Of a DNA stretch of 64,000 bases, positions 16,978 to 25,339 are shown piece after piece (the first letter of the stretch is position 1; the number at the start of each line of letters is the position of its first letter). Source of the DNA: Oceanisphaera sp. IT1-181 (lineage in GTDB: Bacteria > Pseudomonadota > Gammaproteobacteria > Enterobacterales > Aeromonadaceae); contig NZ_CP136856.1 of assembly GCF_033807535.1 (NCBI RefSeq), positions 149,001 through 213,000 of the forward strand, written 5' to 3'. Made by a program: the position numbers and the translations under genes. The notes below the pieces were generated by a model. The model searched no databases and was not told the DNA's origin. It was given only the letters and a program-made list of their open reading frames with translations.

Positions 16978-17754
16978 TCATTGCCATTTGATATTATCTA
17001 TTCTTATATAACCATCTCCGGTCATTTTCCAATCGTTAGTTCCGCCGCCTGGGAATACAGAGATATGAGCCGTGTCGATTTTACTTTCGTTATTTTTAAA
17101 TCTAATGTCTCTTTTTTCAAACATAAGAACATTGTCGATAAAAATCTTTAAAATTCCATCTTTTTTATTTCCGTTATTCAGCTTCACCCAATATCTGATA
17201 TTAAAGGTTTCCTTGCTATTTAGGTATCCTATGGTCGCTCCAAAAGTATCTCCGTACTTACCTGGCTGATCCATATGGTATACATAAGGAATTAACCGTC
17301 CCCCCTCTCTCCACATGATTCGTATACTAAATCCGTCACCCTTCCATGCGGGGTGGCCTGCGGTATAGCCCTTGCCACCACTCAAGCCTGGAATTTTCCC
17401 ACCCTTGCTCCATGGAAATCTAGAATCAAATCTAATATCAAAAGAAAAGCTGTAGTTGCTTTTTTTTACAATGGAAGATTTTATGATTCCCCCGCCCTGT
17501 GAGCTGCCGAGAGAGCCTTTAGGTAAATAAAATCTTAATCCTTTCTGCTTGTCTATTCTTAATCGATTGCCACCTTGCAGGACTTTATAATTGCCAAAAT
17601 CTTTTTCTACTTGTTTTTGTCCATAAATGGTCCAGGCAGGCCAGCTATTAAATGATATCAATTTGGAGCTGTACACTTTCGCATTAGCTGGGTTGCTCAA
17701 TAAAAGCAAAAAAACAACAAACATTGTGTGAAGTAAGCATTGGATTTTATTCAT
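16978..17754 (-). CDS. Secreted PL14-like polysaccharide lyase
   Basis: A 258-residue exported protein. The signal peptide is MNKIQCLLHTMFVVFLLLL...NPANA, cleaved before KVYS. The body has SFSFDIRFDSRFPWSKGGKI, PGLSGG, GFSIRIMWREGGRLIPYVYH and HISVFPGGGTNDWKMTGDGY, which resemble the beta-jelly-roll lyases of family PL14 (alginate or glucuronan cleavage). The substrate is not certain. The gene is much richer in A and T than its neighbours, which suggests horizontal transfer. The frame stays open upstream through GC-rich sequence, but the signal peptide favours this start; an ATG two codons earlier is possible. Confidence 0.65.
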   Translation of the reverse strand: MNKIQCLLHTMFVVFLLLLSNPANAKVYSSKLISFNSWPAWTIYGQKQVEKDFGNYKVLQGGNRLRIDKQKGLRFYLPKGSLGSSQGGGIIKSSIVKKSNYSFSFDIRFDSRFPWSKGGKIPGLSGGKGYTAGHPAWKGDGFSIRIMWREGGRLIPYVYHMDQPGKYGDTFGATIGYLNSKETFNIRYWVKLNNGNKKDGILKIFIDNVLMFEKRDIRFKNNESKIDTAHISVFPGGGTNDWKMTGDGYIRIDNIKWQ

Positions 17755-17992
17755 GAACATCACCCGCTCTCTTGCTCCATTCGGTATCCACGGCTTGCGC
17801 TCCACCCCAGAAGATGCTCCCCGTGGGATCACCCCGAACAGACTTTTGCCATCGTGACGCTCTTTCATTACCGTGCTCCTCACCTTGTGCTTACTAGGTT
17901 CAGTTTAGGCATTAAATGAGGCTGAGGGGCATGGGGAATCAGGTATCACGTTGAGCTTTTATTCGACAGAGCTCGTATGTAAGACCAAGAGG

Positions 17993-18120
17993 TTAAAGGG
18001 TTCTGCTCCGCCGACCCTCCGCGCCAAAGCCGAAAAATGCTCCTGCCGTTCCGGCATTCTCGGCGGTCAGGTGGCGCAGCGGAGCGCCACGGACGGGTTC
18101 ATGGCGTGTCGGCGACTTAA
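17993..18120. repeat. Second copy of the cyoD-cyoE-type hairpin element
   Basis: Read in reverse, it has cgacacgccatgaaccc, an inner hairpin tgccggaacggca, and cggcggagcagaaccctttaa. These parallel cgacacgccgtaaatcc, the inner hairpin and cagcggagtaaatcccttt of the element at 3327-3424. It fills the middle of the 433-base gap upstream of the lyase gene and beyond the end of tex. At 18147-18175 a perfect 9-bp stem agacaggcc / ggcctgtct follows, without a T run. Confidence 0.6.
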
Positions 18121-18187
18121 CACCGGCCTAACCTTATTCTTTATGCAGACAGGCCGGAGTACTCTGGGCCTGTCTGTCACGCAGATC

Positions 18188-20581
18188 TTACTTTTTCTTC
18201 TGTAAAGCCGCTGCGAGTGCCGCACCCATGGCGCCTTGGGGAGCTGCTTGTTCTGGGCGGGCAGGGCGTGGTTGGCTTTGGTTGTTAGCCGCTGGGCGCT
18301 GATTGCTTTGATTACGCTCAGGGCTGCTTTCTCGCTGCGGGCTTGGCTTGCGGTCATTGCTGCGATCGGTGCGCACATTGCCACTGCCGTGATCGGCGGC
18401 GGTTTGTTCAAGACGCATGGTGAGCGCGATGCGTTTACGCTGCAGATCCACTTCCATCACTTTTACTTTTACGATATCGCCGGCTTTGACCACTTCGCGC
18501 GGGTCTTTAATAAAGCGATCCGTAAGGGCGGAAATATGCACCAAACCGTCTTGATGCACGCCAATATCTACGAAAGCACCGAAGTTAGTGACGTTGGTCA
18601 CCACACCTTCTAACACCATGTCGAGCTCAAGGTCGCTGGGTTTTTCTACGCCTTCCATAAAGCGCGCCGCTTTAAACTCGGGGCGCGGATCTCGGCCGGG
18701 TTTATCCAGCTCTTTTAATATGTCTTGCACCGTCGGTAAACCAAAGGCCGCGTCCGTGTAGTTTTGTGGGCTAAGTTTGCGCAGCAATTCGCTGTTACCA
18801 ATAATGGCCTGCACCGGCTGCTTTAAATCCGCGGCTATACGGTTTACTACCGGATAGGCTTCAGGGTGCACCGCGGAGGCATCGAGTGGGTTTTTACCAT
18901 CACGAATACGCAAGAAGCCGGCACATTGCTCATAGGCTTTAGGCCCTAAACGCGGCACTTTTAATAACTGTTTACGCTCGGTAAACACCCCTTGTTCATC
19001 ACGATAAGCCACGATGTTTTGCGCCAAAGTGGGCGTTAAGCCAGAGACGCGCGTCAGCAAAGGTGCCGAGGCCATGTTTACATCTACGCCCACGGCGTTT
19101 ACGCAGTCTTCCACTACCGCATCCAGATTACGGGCCAGCTGCGTTTGCGACACATCGTGCTGATATTGGCCCACACCGATACTTTTAGGGTCGATTTTTA
19201 CTAACTCGGCCAGCGGATCTTGTAAGCGACGAGCGATAGACACGGCACCGCGCAGCGATACATCTAAGTCCGGGAATTCATTGGCGGCTAATTCAGAAGC
19301 CGAATACACAGAGGCACCAGCTTCGCTGACCACTACTTTTTGTAGCTTTAGCTCTGGGCTTTGTTTGATCAGTTGCTCTACCAAGCGCTCGGTTTCCCGC
19401 GAGGCGATGCCATTACCGATACTGACCAAACTGACGTTATGGGCGCGGCACAATACCTCCAAGGAGCGTAAGCTTTGCTCTACCTTATTAAAGGGAGCAA
19501 ACGGATAAACCGTATCTTGCGCCAACAGCTTGCCGGTGCCATCTACCACCACCACTTTAACGCCGGTACGAATGCCCGGATCCAAGCCCATGGTGACGCG
19601 CGCGCCTGCGGGTGCGGCCATCAGCAAGTCTTGCATATTGAGGGCAAATACCTTGATGGCTTCTACTTCTGCCTGCTCGCGGGCATGGCCTAACAGCTCG
19701 GTTTCCATCTGTAGCGACAACTTAACCCGCCAAGTCCAGCTTACTACGCCAGCCAGCCACGTATCGGCGGCGCGACCTTGGGCTTGCCAGCCAATAAAGC
19801 GCGCCACTATGCCTTCGCAGGGATGAGCGGTGGCTTTTTGAGAAAGAGTGCTGGCTTCGGTTTCCACGATAAGCGACAAGCTCAGCACACCTTCATTGCG
19901 GCCACGCAACATGGCTAACAAACGGTGCGATGGCACGCGGCTGATGGGCTCTTGATGCTCAAAGTAGTCTTTAAACTTGGCGCCGGTTTGCTCTTGTCCC
20001 GCAGTAACGCGGGCCTGTAATTGGCCGTGCTGCTGTAAATATTGGCGCACTGCTTCTAGCAAATCGGCTTGCTCGGCAAAGCGCTCCATTAAGATATATT
20101 TAGCGCCATCGAGGGCGGCTTTTTCATCCGCTACGCCTGCGTCCCCATTAATAAAGCGGGCGGCCATCGTTTGCGGATCTTGCGTGGGGTCATTAAATAA
20201 GCCATCAGCGAGGGGCTGCAAGCCCGCTTCAATGGCTATTTGACCTTTGGTGCGACGCTTAGGTTTATAAGGCAAATAAAGGTCTTCGAGACGGGTCTTG
20301 GTATCGGCGTTAAGCAGCTCTTTTTTCAGTGCCTCGCTTAGTTTGCCTTGCTCACTAATGGAGTGAAGGATCACGGCGCGTCTGTCTTCTAACTCGCGCA
20401 AATAATGCAGCCGACTGTCGAGGTTACGCAGCTGGGTATCATCTAAGCCGCCAGTGGCCTCTTTTCGATAACGGGAAATAAAAGGCACGGTCGCGCCTTC
20501 ATCCAACAGCTTAACGGCGGCATCCACTTGAGATTTAGCGACACTCAGCTCGGTGGCCAAGGCGTGATTGATATTCGACAT
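18188..20581 (-). CDS. tex: Tex family RNA-binding transcriptional accessory protein
   Basis: A 797-residue cytoplasmic nucleic-acid-binding protein (YhgF/Tex), close in sequence to the E. coli protein. In order it has an N-terminal helical Tex domain (AAVKLLDEGATVPFISRYRKEATGGLDD), a YqgF/RNase H-like domain (MGLDPGIRTGVKVVVVD), helix-hairpin-helix motifs (LTRVSGLTPTLAQNIVAYRD) and an S1 domain (GVVTNVTNFGAFVDIGVHQD). The tail is a low-complexity Asn/Gln/Arg/Ser/Pro-rich extension. I chose the ATG of MSNINHA, which has GGAG upstream; about 70 upstream codons in frame show no similarity. It lies downstream of greB, as in enterobacteria. Confidence 0.95.
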   Translation of the reverse strand: MSNINHALATELSVAKSQVDAAVKLLDEGATVPFISRYRKEATGGLDDTQLRNLDSRLHYLRELEDRRAVILHSISEQGKLSEALKKELLNADTKTRLEDLYLPYKPKRRTKGQIAIEAGLQPLADGLFNDPTQDPQTMAARFINGDAGVADEKAALDGAKYILMERFAEQADLLEAVRQYLQQHGQLQARVTAGQEQTGAKFKDYFEHQEPISRVPSHRLLAMLRGRNEGVLSLSLIVETEASTLSQKATAHPCEGIVARFIGWQAQGRAADTWLAGVVSWTWRVKLSLQMETELLGHAREQAEVEAIKVFALNMQDLLMAAPAGARVTMGLDPGIRTGVKVVVVDGTGKLLAQDTVYPFAPFNKVEQSLRSLEVLCRAHNVSLVSIGNGIASRETERLVEQLIKQSPELKLQKVVVSEAGASVYSASELAANEFPDLDVSLRGAVSIARRLQDPLAELVKIDPKSIGVGQYQHDVSQTQLARNLDAVVEDCVNAVGVDVNMASAPLLTRVSGLTPTLAQNIVAYRDEQGVFTERKQLLKVPRLGPKAYEQCAGFLRIRDGKNPLDASAVHPEAYPVVNRIAADLKQPVQAIIGNSELLRKLSPQNYTDAAFGLPTVQDILKELDKPGRDPRPEFKAARFMEGVEKPSDLELDMVLEGVVTNVTNFGAFVDIGVHQDGLVHISALTDRFIKDPREVVKAGDIVKVKVMEVDLQRKRIALTMRLEQTAADHGSGNVRTDRSNDRKPSPQRESSPERNQSNQRPAANNQSQPRPARPEQAAPQGAMGAALAAALQKKK

Positions 20582-20824
20582 CTTTACTACTCCAGACCGC
20601 GGTGGTTCACGCAGCCAATAACAAAAGGCGATGTGCTTAAAGCCAGCCGTAGTGCAGAAGCAATACAGGGCTGAATGAAAGTTCGTTCGGCTCAAGATTT
20701 GAGAAATAGCTCGTAGGCGAGTGAGTGAGCCGAGAGCTCTATTATGAAGCAGTTGGGGGCGGTAATGAAAGGAGGCCATAAACGACAGCGACAAGCCATC
20801 GGCTAAAACAGATACTGTTTATTG

Positions 20825-20915
20825 TCGTCATGCTGGGCTTGCCCCAGTATCTCGTGGTGGTGCGCTGAGTATTAATAACAACACCGAGATCCTGATGTTC
20901 ATCAGGAAGACGGCA
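20825..20915. repeat. Two-hairpin interspersed element
   Basis: The outer arms cgtc...tatctcg and cgagatc...gacg are complementary. Between and within them are two short hairpins, ctgggcttgccccag and cctgatgttcatcagg. A partial copy at 45777-45808 has an almost identical right half, and a diverged copy lies at 8358-8440. The rest of the 433-base gap between greB and tex shows no gene. Confidence 0.6.
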
Positions 20916-21014
20916 AAAAAACAAAAGACGCCACACCTTGTAGCCCAACGCTTTAACTGCTGGTGCCGTGTGAGCTGGAACTGTTTTGCCGTTGACCTTA
21001 AACTAACTGACGGC

Positions 21015-21503
21015 TTACGGCTGCTCTGTAAAAGGCTGATATTGAATCTTATTGATATACCATTCTTTGATGCCGGAGGGGGTTTGTACCAGCACTTCGT
21101 CGTCCACTTGCTTGCCAATCAGGGCGCGAGCCATGGGGGAGTTAATGGTGATGTAATTGTTTTTCGGATCCATTTCATCACTGCCCACGATGCGATAGCG
21201 CACTACGTCACCCGCCTCGTTTTCTAACTCCACCCAAGCACCAAAGAACACCTTGCCGTCTTGGCGCGGATCGTAATCGACGATTTTTAGCGCTTCCAAG
21301 CGTTTCATCAAAAAGCGGATGCGCCTGTCAATCTCTCTAAGGCGCTTCTTGCCATATATGTATTCCGCGTTCTCACTGCGGTCGCCCATGGCGGCCGCTT
21401 CTGATACCGCTTGAGTCACGGCGGGGCGCTCTACCTTCCATAGCTCTTTTAACTCTAGGTCCAGCTTATGCCAGCCGGCACGGGTGATCAGGTTGGTTTT
21501 CAT
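21015..21503 (-). CDS. greB: Transcription elongation factor GreB
   Basis: GreB stimulates the intrinsic RNA cleavage of backtracked RNA polymerase. The 162-residue protein has the N-terminal coiled coil whose tip carries the acidic residues (AMGDRSENAEYIYGKKRLREIDRR, with Asp and Glu at the loop). The C-terminal FKBP-like domain has KVFFGAWVELENEAGD and INSPMARALIGK. The Arg/Lys pattern of the coil fits GreB better than GreA. The stop lies about 430 bases before tex on the same strand, so both could share a transcript across the repeat. Confidence 0.95.
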   Translation of the reverse strand: MKTNLITRAGWHKLDLELKELWKVERPAVTQAVSEAAAMGDRSENAEYIYGKKRLREIDRRIRFLMKRLEALKIVDYDPRQDGKVFFGAWVELENEAGDVVRYRIVGSDEMDPKNNYITINSPMARALIGKQVDDEVLVQTPSGIKEWYINKIQYQPFTEQP

Positions 21504-21610
21504 CGCTAAGTCTATTTAATGGCCAAACAATTGCTGGCCATTGTGGCTGAGCAGCTGAGAAGAAGGAAGCCTGAGCAAGAGCCGACAGTCGCGAGTCATA
21601 ATCCCCGCAA

Positions 21611-22816
21611 TTAGTCCCAGGCTGGGAAAGGGTCTGGTAAATCTTGCCAGTCGAGCGCCATTTCTTGCTCTGTGAGCAAGCATTCGTCAAGCTGGCGGTG
21701 CAGTTCATGAGCGTTTAATTGCTGGCCGATAAACACCAGCTCTTGGCGTTTATCGCCAAAAGGCGCTTGCCAGTTAGCGTGAATATGGGCGCGGCTTTCC
21801 TGCTCTGTAGGCCAGTCCGCTTCGGGTATGGCCTGCCAAAATAAGCCGGCACCGCCGTGATAAGCAATGCCCCCGGCTTGATGCCATTGGCCAATAAAGT
21901 CGGGGCGGCTGGCCAACCAGAAAAACCCTTTAGAGCGCAGTAACTTGCCGGCTTGTTCGGGCTCTTGCAGCCAGTTATAGAAGCGCTGCGGATGAAAAGG
22001 CGTGCGCGCCCGATAAACCGTGCTGCTAATGCCATATTCATCGGTTTCCGCCGTGTGTTCACCGCGCAAGGTTTGCATCCAGCCGGGGGCATTGGCGGCG
22101 CGTTCAAAACAAAAACGACCGGTATTCAGGATGCGGTTAATGTCCACTTGGCCTTGACTGATGGCAATGATTTCGGCTGTCGGATTTAAGCTGGTCAAAA
22201 TCGCCTGCAGCTCACTCAGCTGGCTGGCAGACACTAAATCGGTTTTGCTGAGCAGCAATACATCACAAAACTCTACCTGATCGATCAACAAGTCGGTCAC
22301 GCTGCGCGCATCGTCCTCGCCTAAGCTTTCGCCTCTGTCTTGTAAGTCGTCGGCGGCATTAAAGTCGGCTAAAAAATTCACCGCATCCACCACCGTGACC
22401 ATGGTATCTAGGCGCGCGATAGTATTGAGACTAACGCCGTCCTCATCGCTAAAAATAAAGGTTTCTGCCACCGGTAAGGGTTCCGCAATGCCGGTGGACT
22501 CAATCAGCAGATAATCGAAGCGACCCGCTTTCGCTAAACGTGACACCTCCAGCAGCAAGTCTTCGCGCAAGGTGCAGCAGATGCAGCCATTGCTCAGTTC
22601 GATTAACTGCTCTTCGCCCCGGTGCAGGCTAACCTCACGATTAATGGTGGCCGCATCTATGTTCACTTCACTCATGTCATTCACGATCACCGCCACCCGC
22701 AAGCCTTGGCGATTATTAAGCACATGGTTAAGAACCGTCGTTTTGCCAGCACCCAGAAAACCCGATAAGACGGTGACGGGCAGGCGTGGATCATTAGGAC
22801 TATGAGGGGAAAGCAT
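21611..22816 (-). CDS. COG0523-family GTP-dependent zinc chaperone (ZigA type)
   Basis: A 401-residue cytoplasmic G3E GTPase of the CobW/COG0523 group. The Walker A motif is SGFLGAGKTT (residues 18-27), the metal site is GCICC with C78-I-C80-C81, and the G4 motif is LLSKTDL. The C-terminal CobW_C domain has the pattern GFFWLASRPD. Members move zinc to client proteins when zinc is scarce. The Zur-like operator 34 bases upstream and the divergent DUF1826 gene, a frequent partner in zinc-starvation regulons, support this role. The client cannot be told from the sequence. Confidence 0.9.
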   Translation of the reverse strand: MLSPHSPNDPRLPVTVLSGFLGAGKTTVLNHVLNNRQGLRVAVIVNDMSEVNIDAATINREVSLHRGEEQLIELSNGCICCTLREDLLLEVSRLAKAGRFDYLLIESTGIAEPLPVAETFIFSDEDGVSLNTIARLDTMVTVVDAVNFLADFNAADDLQDRGESLGEDDARSVTDLLIDQVEFCDVLLLSKTDLVSASQLSELQAILTSLNPTAEIIAISQGQVDINRILNTGRFCFERAANAPGWMQTLRGEHTAETDEYGISSTVYRARTPFHPQRFYNWLQEPEQAGKLLRSKGFFWLASRPDFIGQWHQAGGIAYHGGAGLFWQAIPEADWPTEQESRAHIHANWQAPFGDKRQELVFIGQQLNAHELHRQLDECLLTEQEMALDWQDLPDPFPAWD

Positions 22817-22849
22817 GGGTTAATTCCGATGTTTGATAGATAATATACG

Positions 22850-22868
22850 GTTGTTATAACATAACAAC
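22850..22868. promoter_or_regulatory. Zur-like operator between two divergent genes
   Basis: The palindrome gttgttataacataacaac has perfectly complementary 8-base arms (gttgttat and ataacaac) around aac. It fits the proteobacterial Zur consensus built on TGTTATA...TATAACA. It sits between the starts of the COG0523 gene (minus) and the DUF1826 gene (plus), where it could repress both when zinc is plentiful. Confidence 0.75.
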
Positions 22869-22917
22869 TAGTGTCATAGTAAGCGCTTTCTTGCCCTTGG
22901 AACTAGGATGTTCAGCT

Positions 22918-23556
22918 ATGACGTTTGCCCAGCCAGTGACTGCGCTCGACGAGCCTATTTGCTTTACCCGTGAAACCCCCGATGCCTTTACCCAGATTTA
23001 TCAAGACGCCTGCCAACTCGCTCTTTGGCAAAGACCCGTACCCGCTGGGGCGGCTGGTTATATCAATGCTTTAACGCAGCAACAGCTACATATTAATGTG
23101 CGCCAGTTACTGCCAGTGACCCGTGTGACTGAGACGCTGAGCGCTGTTTTGCCGAAACTGGCGGGCTATGAGGATTTTGTCGCCGATGTGCAGCAATTGG
23201 CGGATATGTTTGCTTGTTTATTTGAGCTGAATTACCTAGGTTTGCGGCTGGCGAGCCTACAAACGGCCATGTGCCCAAGTTTTCATGTGGATCAGGTGCC
23301 ATGTCGGTTAGTGACCACCTATCAAGGGCCGGGCACCCATTGGCTAAATACGAAGCAGCGCCGGTTTTTACTTGAAGGTAATACTGAAGCTAATAGCCAA
23401 CAGCCAACACACTGGCAGCAGTTAGCAGTCGGTGAGGTGGCATTATTAAAAGGCGAAGGCTGGCAAGATAATATGGGCCGAGGTTTATGGCATAGATCTC
23501 CGCCGGTGCCAATCGGCGAGCGGCGCCTGTTTTTGTCTTTGGATATGGCGGAATAA
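22918..23556 (+). CDS. DUF1826 protein, probable zinc-starvation gene
   Basis: A 212-residue cytoplasmic protein recognised as DUF1826 by CPSFHVDQVPCRLVTTYQGPG, HWL and the end VALLKGEGW followed by LWHRSPP. The conserved His, Asp and Cys residues (FHVDxVPCR) suggest a metal site, but the activity is unknown to me. Family members are regularly encoded beside COG0523 GTPases under Zur control, as here. I chose the ATG after aactaggatgttcagct; an upstream ATG nine codons earlier is less well supported. The spacer to the next gene (23557-23784) has short open frames on both strands that I do not call as genes. Confidence 0.8.
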   Translation: MTFAQPVTALDEPICFTRETPDAFTQIYQDACQLALWQRPVPAGAAGYINALTQQQLHINVRQLLPVTRVTETLSAVLPKLAGYEDFVADVQQLADMFACLFELNYLGLRLASLQTAMCPSFHVDQVPCRLVTTYQGPGTHWLNTKQRRFLLEGNTEANSQQPTHWQQLAVGEVALLKGEGWQDNMGRGLWHRSPPVPIGERRLFLSLDMAE

Positions 23557-23784
23557 AAAGCCGAGTGAACTCATTTGCAAGAGCTATCTGTCCTGCTGGC
23601 CGAAGCCTTGCCTACCGAGTTGTCGGTCATACATTTGATAGCCACGACATCAGCCGTCATGGTCAAAGGATGGACAAACAAATCGCCTGACGTCTGGCTT
23701 TTGTGGCAGACCAGTAAGGCATGATGTATTACCGCAGTCGTTGTTTTTGCTCCCAAGGCTCGGTCAGAAACCCAGTGTAGTTAT

Positions 23785-24033
23785 TTAGTTAAAGGCAATG
23801 TAGTCAAAATGGGGATTGAAGGTGGCACTTTTCATGCTAATCAGTTCGGTTAAAGGCACCAATATGGCCCTGTGCTCCACCAGCACTTGGATGCATTCTT
23901 GCCGGTTGGGATCGTGAGTGGTATCTATGGCGATGCCATTAATCACGTCTCCCGAATTGAGCGTTAAAATCACGGGGTAACGATACAGGCAGGCAATTTC
24001 GATATAGTCGTGCTGTTCACAGTTCATCATCAT
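23785..24033 (-). CDS. rof: Rho-binding antiterminator (Rof/YaeO family)
   Basis: An 82-residue cytoplasmic protein with the Rof fold. The opening CEQHDYIEIACLYRYPVILTL and the acidic surface pattern match Rof, which binds the Rho hexamer and blocks its loading on RNA. I chose the first of three consecutive ATG codons after AGGAGCAAG; the frame is open nine codons further upstream without a ribosome site. It lies between the DUF1826 and Lrp-type genes without clear operon links. Confidence 0.8.
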   Translation of the reverse strand: MMMNCEQHDYIEIACLYRYPVILTLNSGDVINGIAIDTTHDPNRQECIQVLVEHRAILVPLTELISMKSATFNPHFDYIAFN

Positions 24034-24127
24034 CTTGCTCCTTATCGGCTTACGCCTCACGCCATATAGTTCAATGCTTATGTTTCAGTGCTGGTGCTTA
24101 AGTTCTTACACTTAAGTTTTAACCAAG

Positions 24128-24613
24128 CTAGCCCAAATGATCCAGCGGCAGGGCGGTTTCGTGCTTAATACGGCGCAGCACAAAGCTGGATCGCACGCCG
24201 GTTACGCCATTCACGCGGGTGAGCTTGCCCAGTAAAAACTGCTGATAATGCTCCATGTCGCGCACCACCACTTTTAACTGATAGTCGGCCTCGGTGCCGG
24301 TGACTAAGTCACATTCCAAGACTTCAGAAAAACCGTTAATGGCCGCATCGAAAGACTCAAATCGCTCTGGAGTATGGCGGTCCAGCGAGATATGAATGTA
24401 GGCTTGTAAGCTTAAACCTAGCTTATTGGCATTGAGTAAGGTGACATGCTCGGCAATTAAGCCGGCATCTTCCAAGGCTTTTACGCGTCGAGAGCAGGGT
24501 GAGGGCGATAAACCAACGCGCTCGGCCAGCTCCAGATTGCTAATGCGCCCATTAGCTTGCATCAGCTCTAAAATTCGGCGATCGGTTCTGTCGAGTTGCA
24601 CTAGATTGCTCAA
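24128..24613 (-). CDS. Lrp/AsnC-family transcriptional regulator
   Basis: A 161-residue DNA-binding protein. The N-terminal helix-turn-helix is LDRTDRRILELMQANGRISN then LELAERVGLSPSPCSRRVKALE. The C-terminal RAM domain (AYIHISLDRHTPERFESFD to GVTGVRSSFVLRRIK) binds amino-acid effectors. The start is TTG, chosen because GAGG lies at the right distance; no ATG is available before the helix-turn-helix. It lies about 400 bases downstream of azlCD on the same strand. This makes it a candidate regulator of that branched-chain amino-acid exporter, an inference from location only. Confidence 0.88.
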   Translation of the reverse strand: MSNLVQLDRTDRRILELMQANGRISNLELAERVGLSPSPCSRRVKALEDAGLIAEHVTLLNANKLGLSLQAYIHISLDRHTPERFESFDAAINGFSEVLECDLVTGTEADYQLKVVVRDMEHYQQFLLGKLTRVNGVTGVRSSFVLRRIKHETALPLDHLG

Positions 24614-24873
24614 AATATTACCTCTGAGATATGACTAAGCTAATTTTGTATTATAAGGGGTGAATCATTGCGTTAGAAGCGGATTTTAACCGCATCTTTG
24701 CAACCACTCTCCTTAAGATAAGCGCTACTATAGCTTCATCTGCTGGAGACAAACAGACCGTTACCCTCGGAGCCTGTTGCAAGCCGATTTATCCCATCGG
24801 TACGCCTCACAAAGGCCGCATTTTAATCGAATGTTAGGCTGGGAACTGGGCCACAAGCCTAATACAGAGCATC

Positions 24874-24900
24874 AAAAGCCAGCCGCAGAGGCTGGCTTTG
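24874..24900 (-). terminator. Terminator after azlCD
   Basis: A perfect 10-bp stem aaagccagcc / ggctggcttt has a 5-base loop and, read on the minus strand, ends in TTTTG. It lies about 110 bases past the azlD stop. Next to it (24836-24870) is gaactgggccacaagcc, related to gagctggaccacaagcc at 26188, so similar repeats flank azlCD. The rest of 24614-25009 shows nothing. Confidence 0.65.
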
Positions 24901-25009
24901 GTGTTTCTGGCATTTGGACGACGGCTGGTGCAGTGGTTCCCTTCGCATACCAAGGAGGATGGCGGAGGGCCTTGCTTTCTGTTGGGCAAGGCCGAGTCTG
25001 AACGGGTTG

Positions 25010-25339
25010 CTAGAAGCTGTAAAACTTCATAATCCAGAAGGTAATCATGCCCAGACACAAGGGCCAGAAGACCCCCTTGAAAGCCCAGGCCAGTATGGCC
25101 GTGACCAGAGCCGCCGTTATCTGTGCGACGCTCACCGAGTCCAGCGTGGTTTTATCCTGAAATATGACGGCAGGGATGGACAGCGCGGCCAGCACGGCGG
25201 GAGCCAGCAGCTGCAATGTGGTCTGGTGCTTACCAATATTGAAGCTGCCCCTGCCATGAAGATGCACGAACGACAGCCGAATGGCGAAGGTGCCGATGCA
25301 GACGGCGATAAATATCAACCAGAGTGTCAGGTTATCCAT
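25010..25339 (-). CDS. azlD: AzlD-family branched-chain amino-acid exporter subunit
   Basis: A 109-residue inner-membrane protein with about four hydrophobic helices, the small partner of AzlC in a two-component exporter (as in YgaZ/YgaH). The family pattern is seen in TFAIRLSFVHL near residue 17 and in the LLAPAVLAALSIPAVI segment. Its start lies eight bases inside the end of azlC, so the two are translationally coupled. The substrate is probably valine or related amino acids, from family knowledge only. Confidence 0.88.
   Translation of the reverse strand: MDNLTLWLIFIAVCIGTFAIRLSFVHLHGRGSFNIGKHQTTLQLLAPAVLAALSIPAVIFQDKTTLDSVSVAQITAALVTAILAWAFKGVFWPLCLGMITFWIMKFYSF

Noticed and set aside
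17761..17883. A 43-residue N-terminal extension for the PL14-like lyase
   Set aside because: It would bury the signal peptide, and the segment has a different base composition from the gene.
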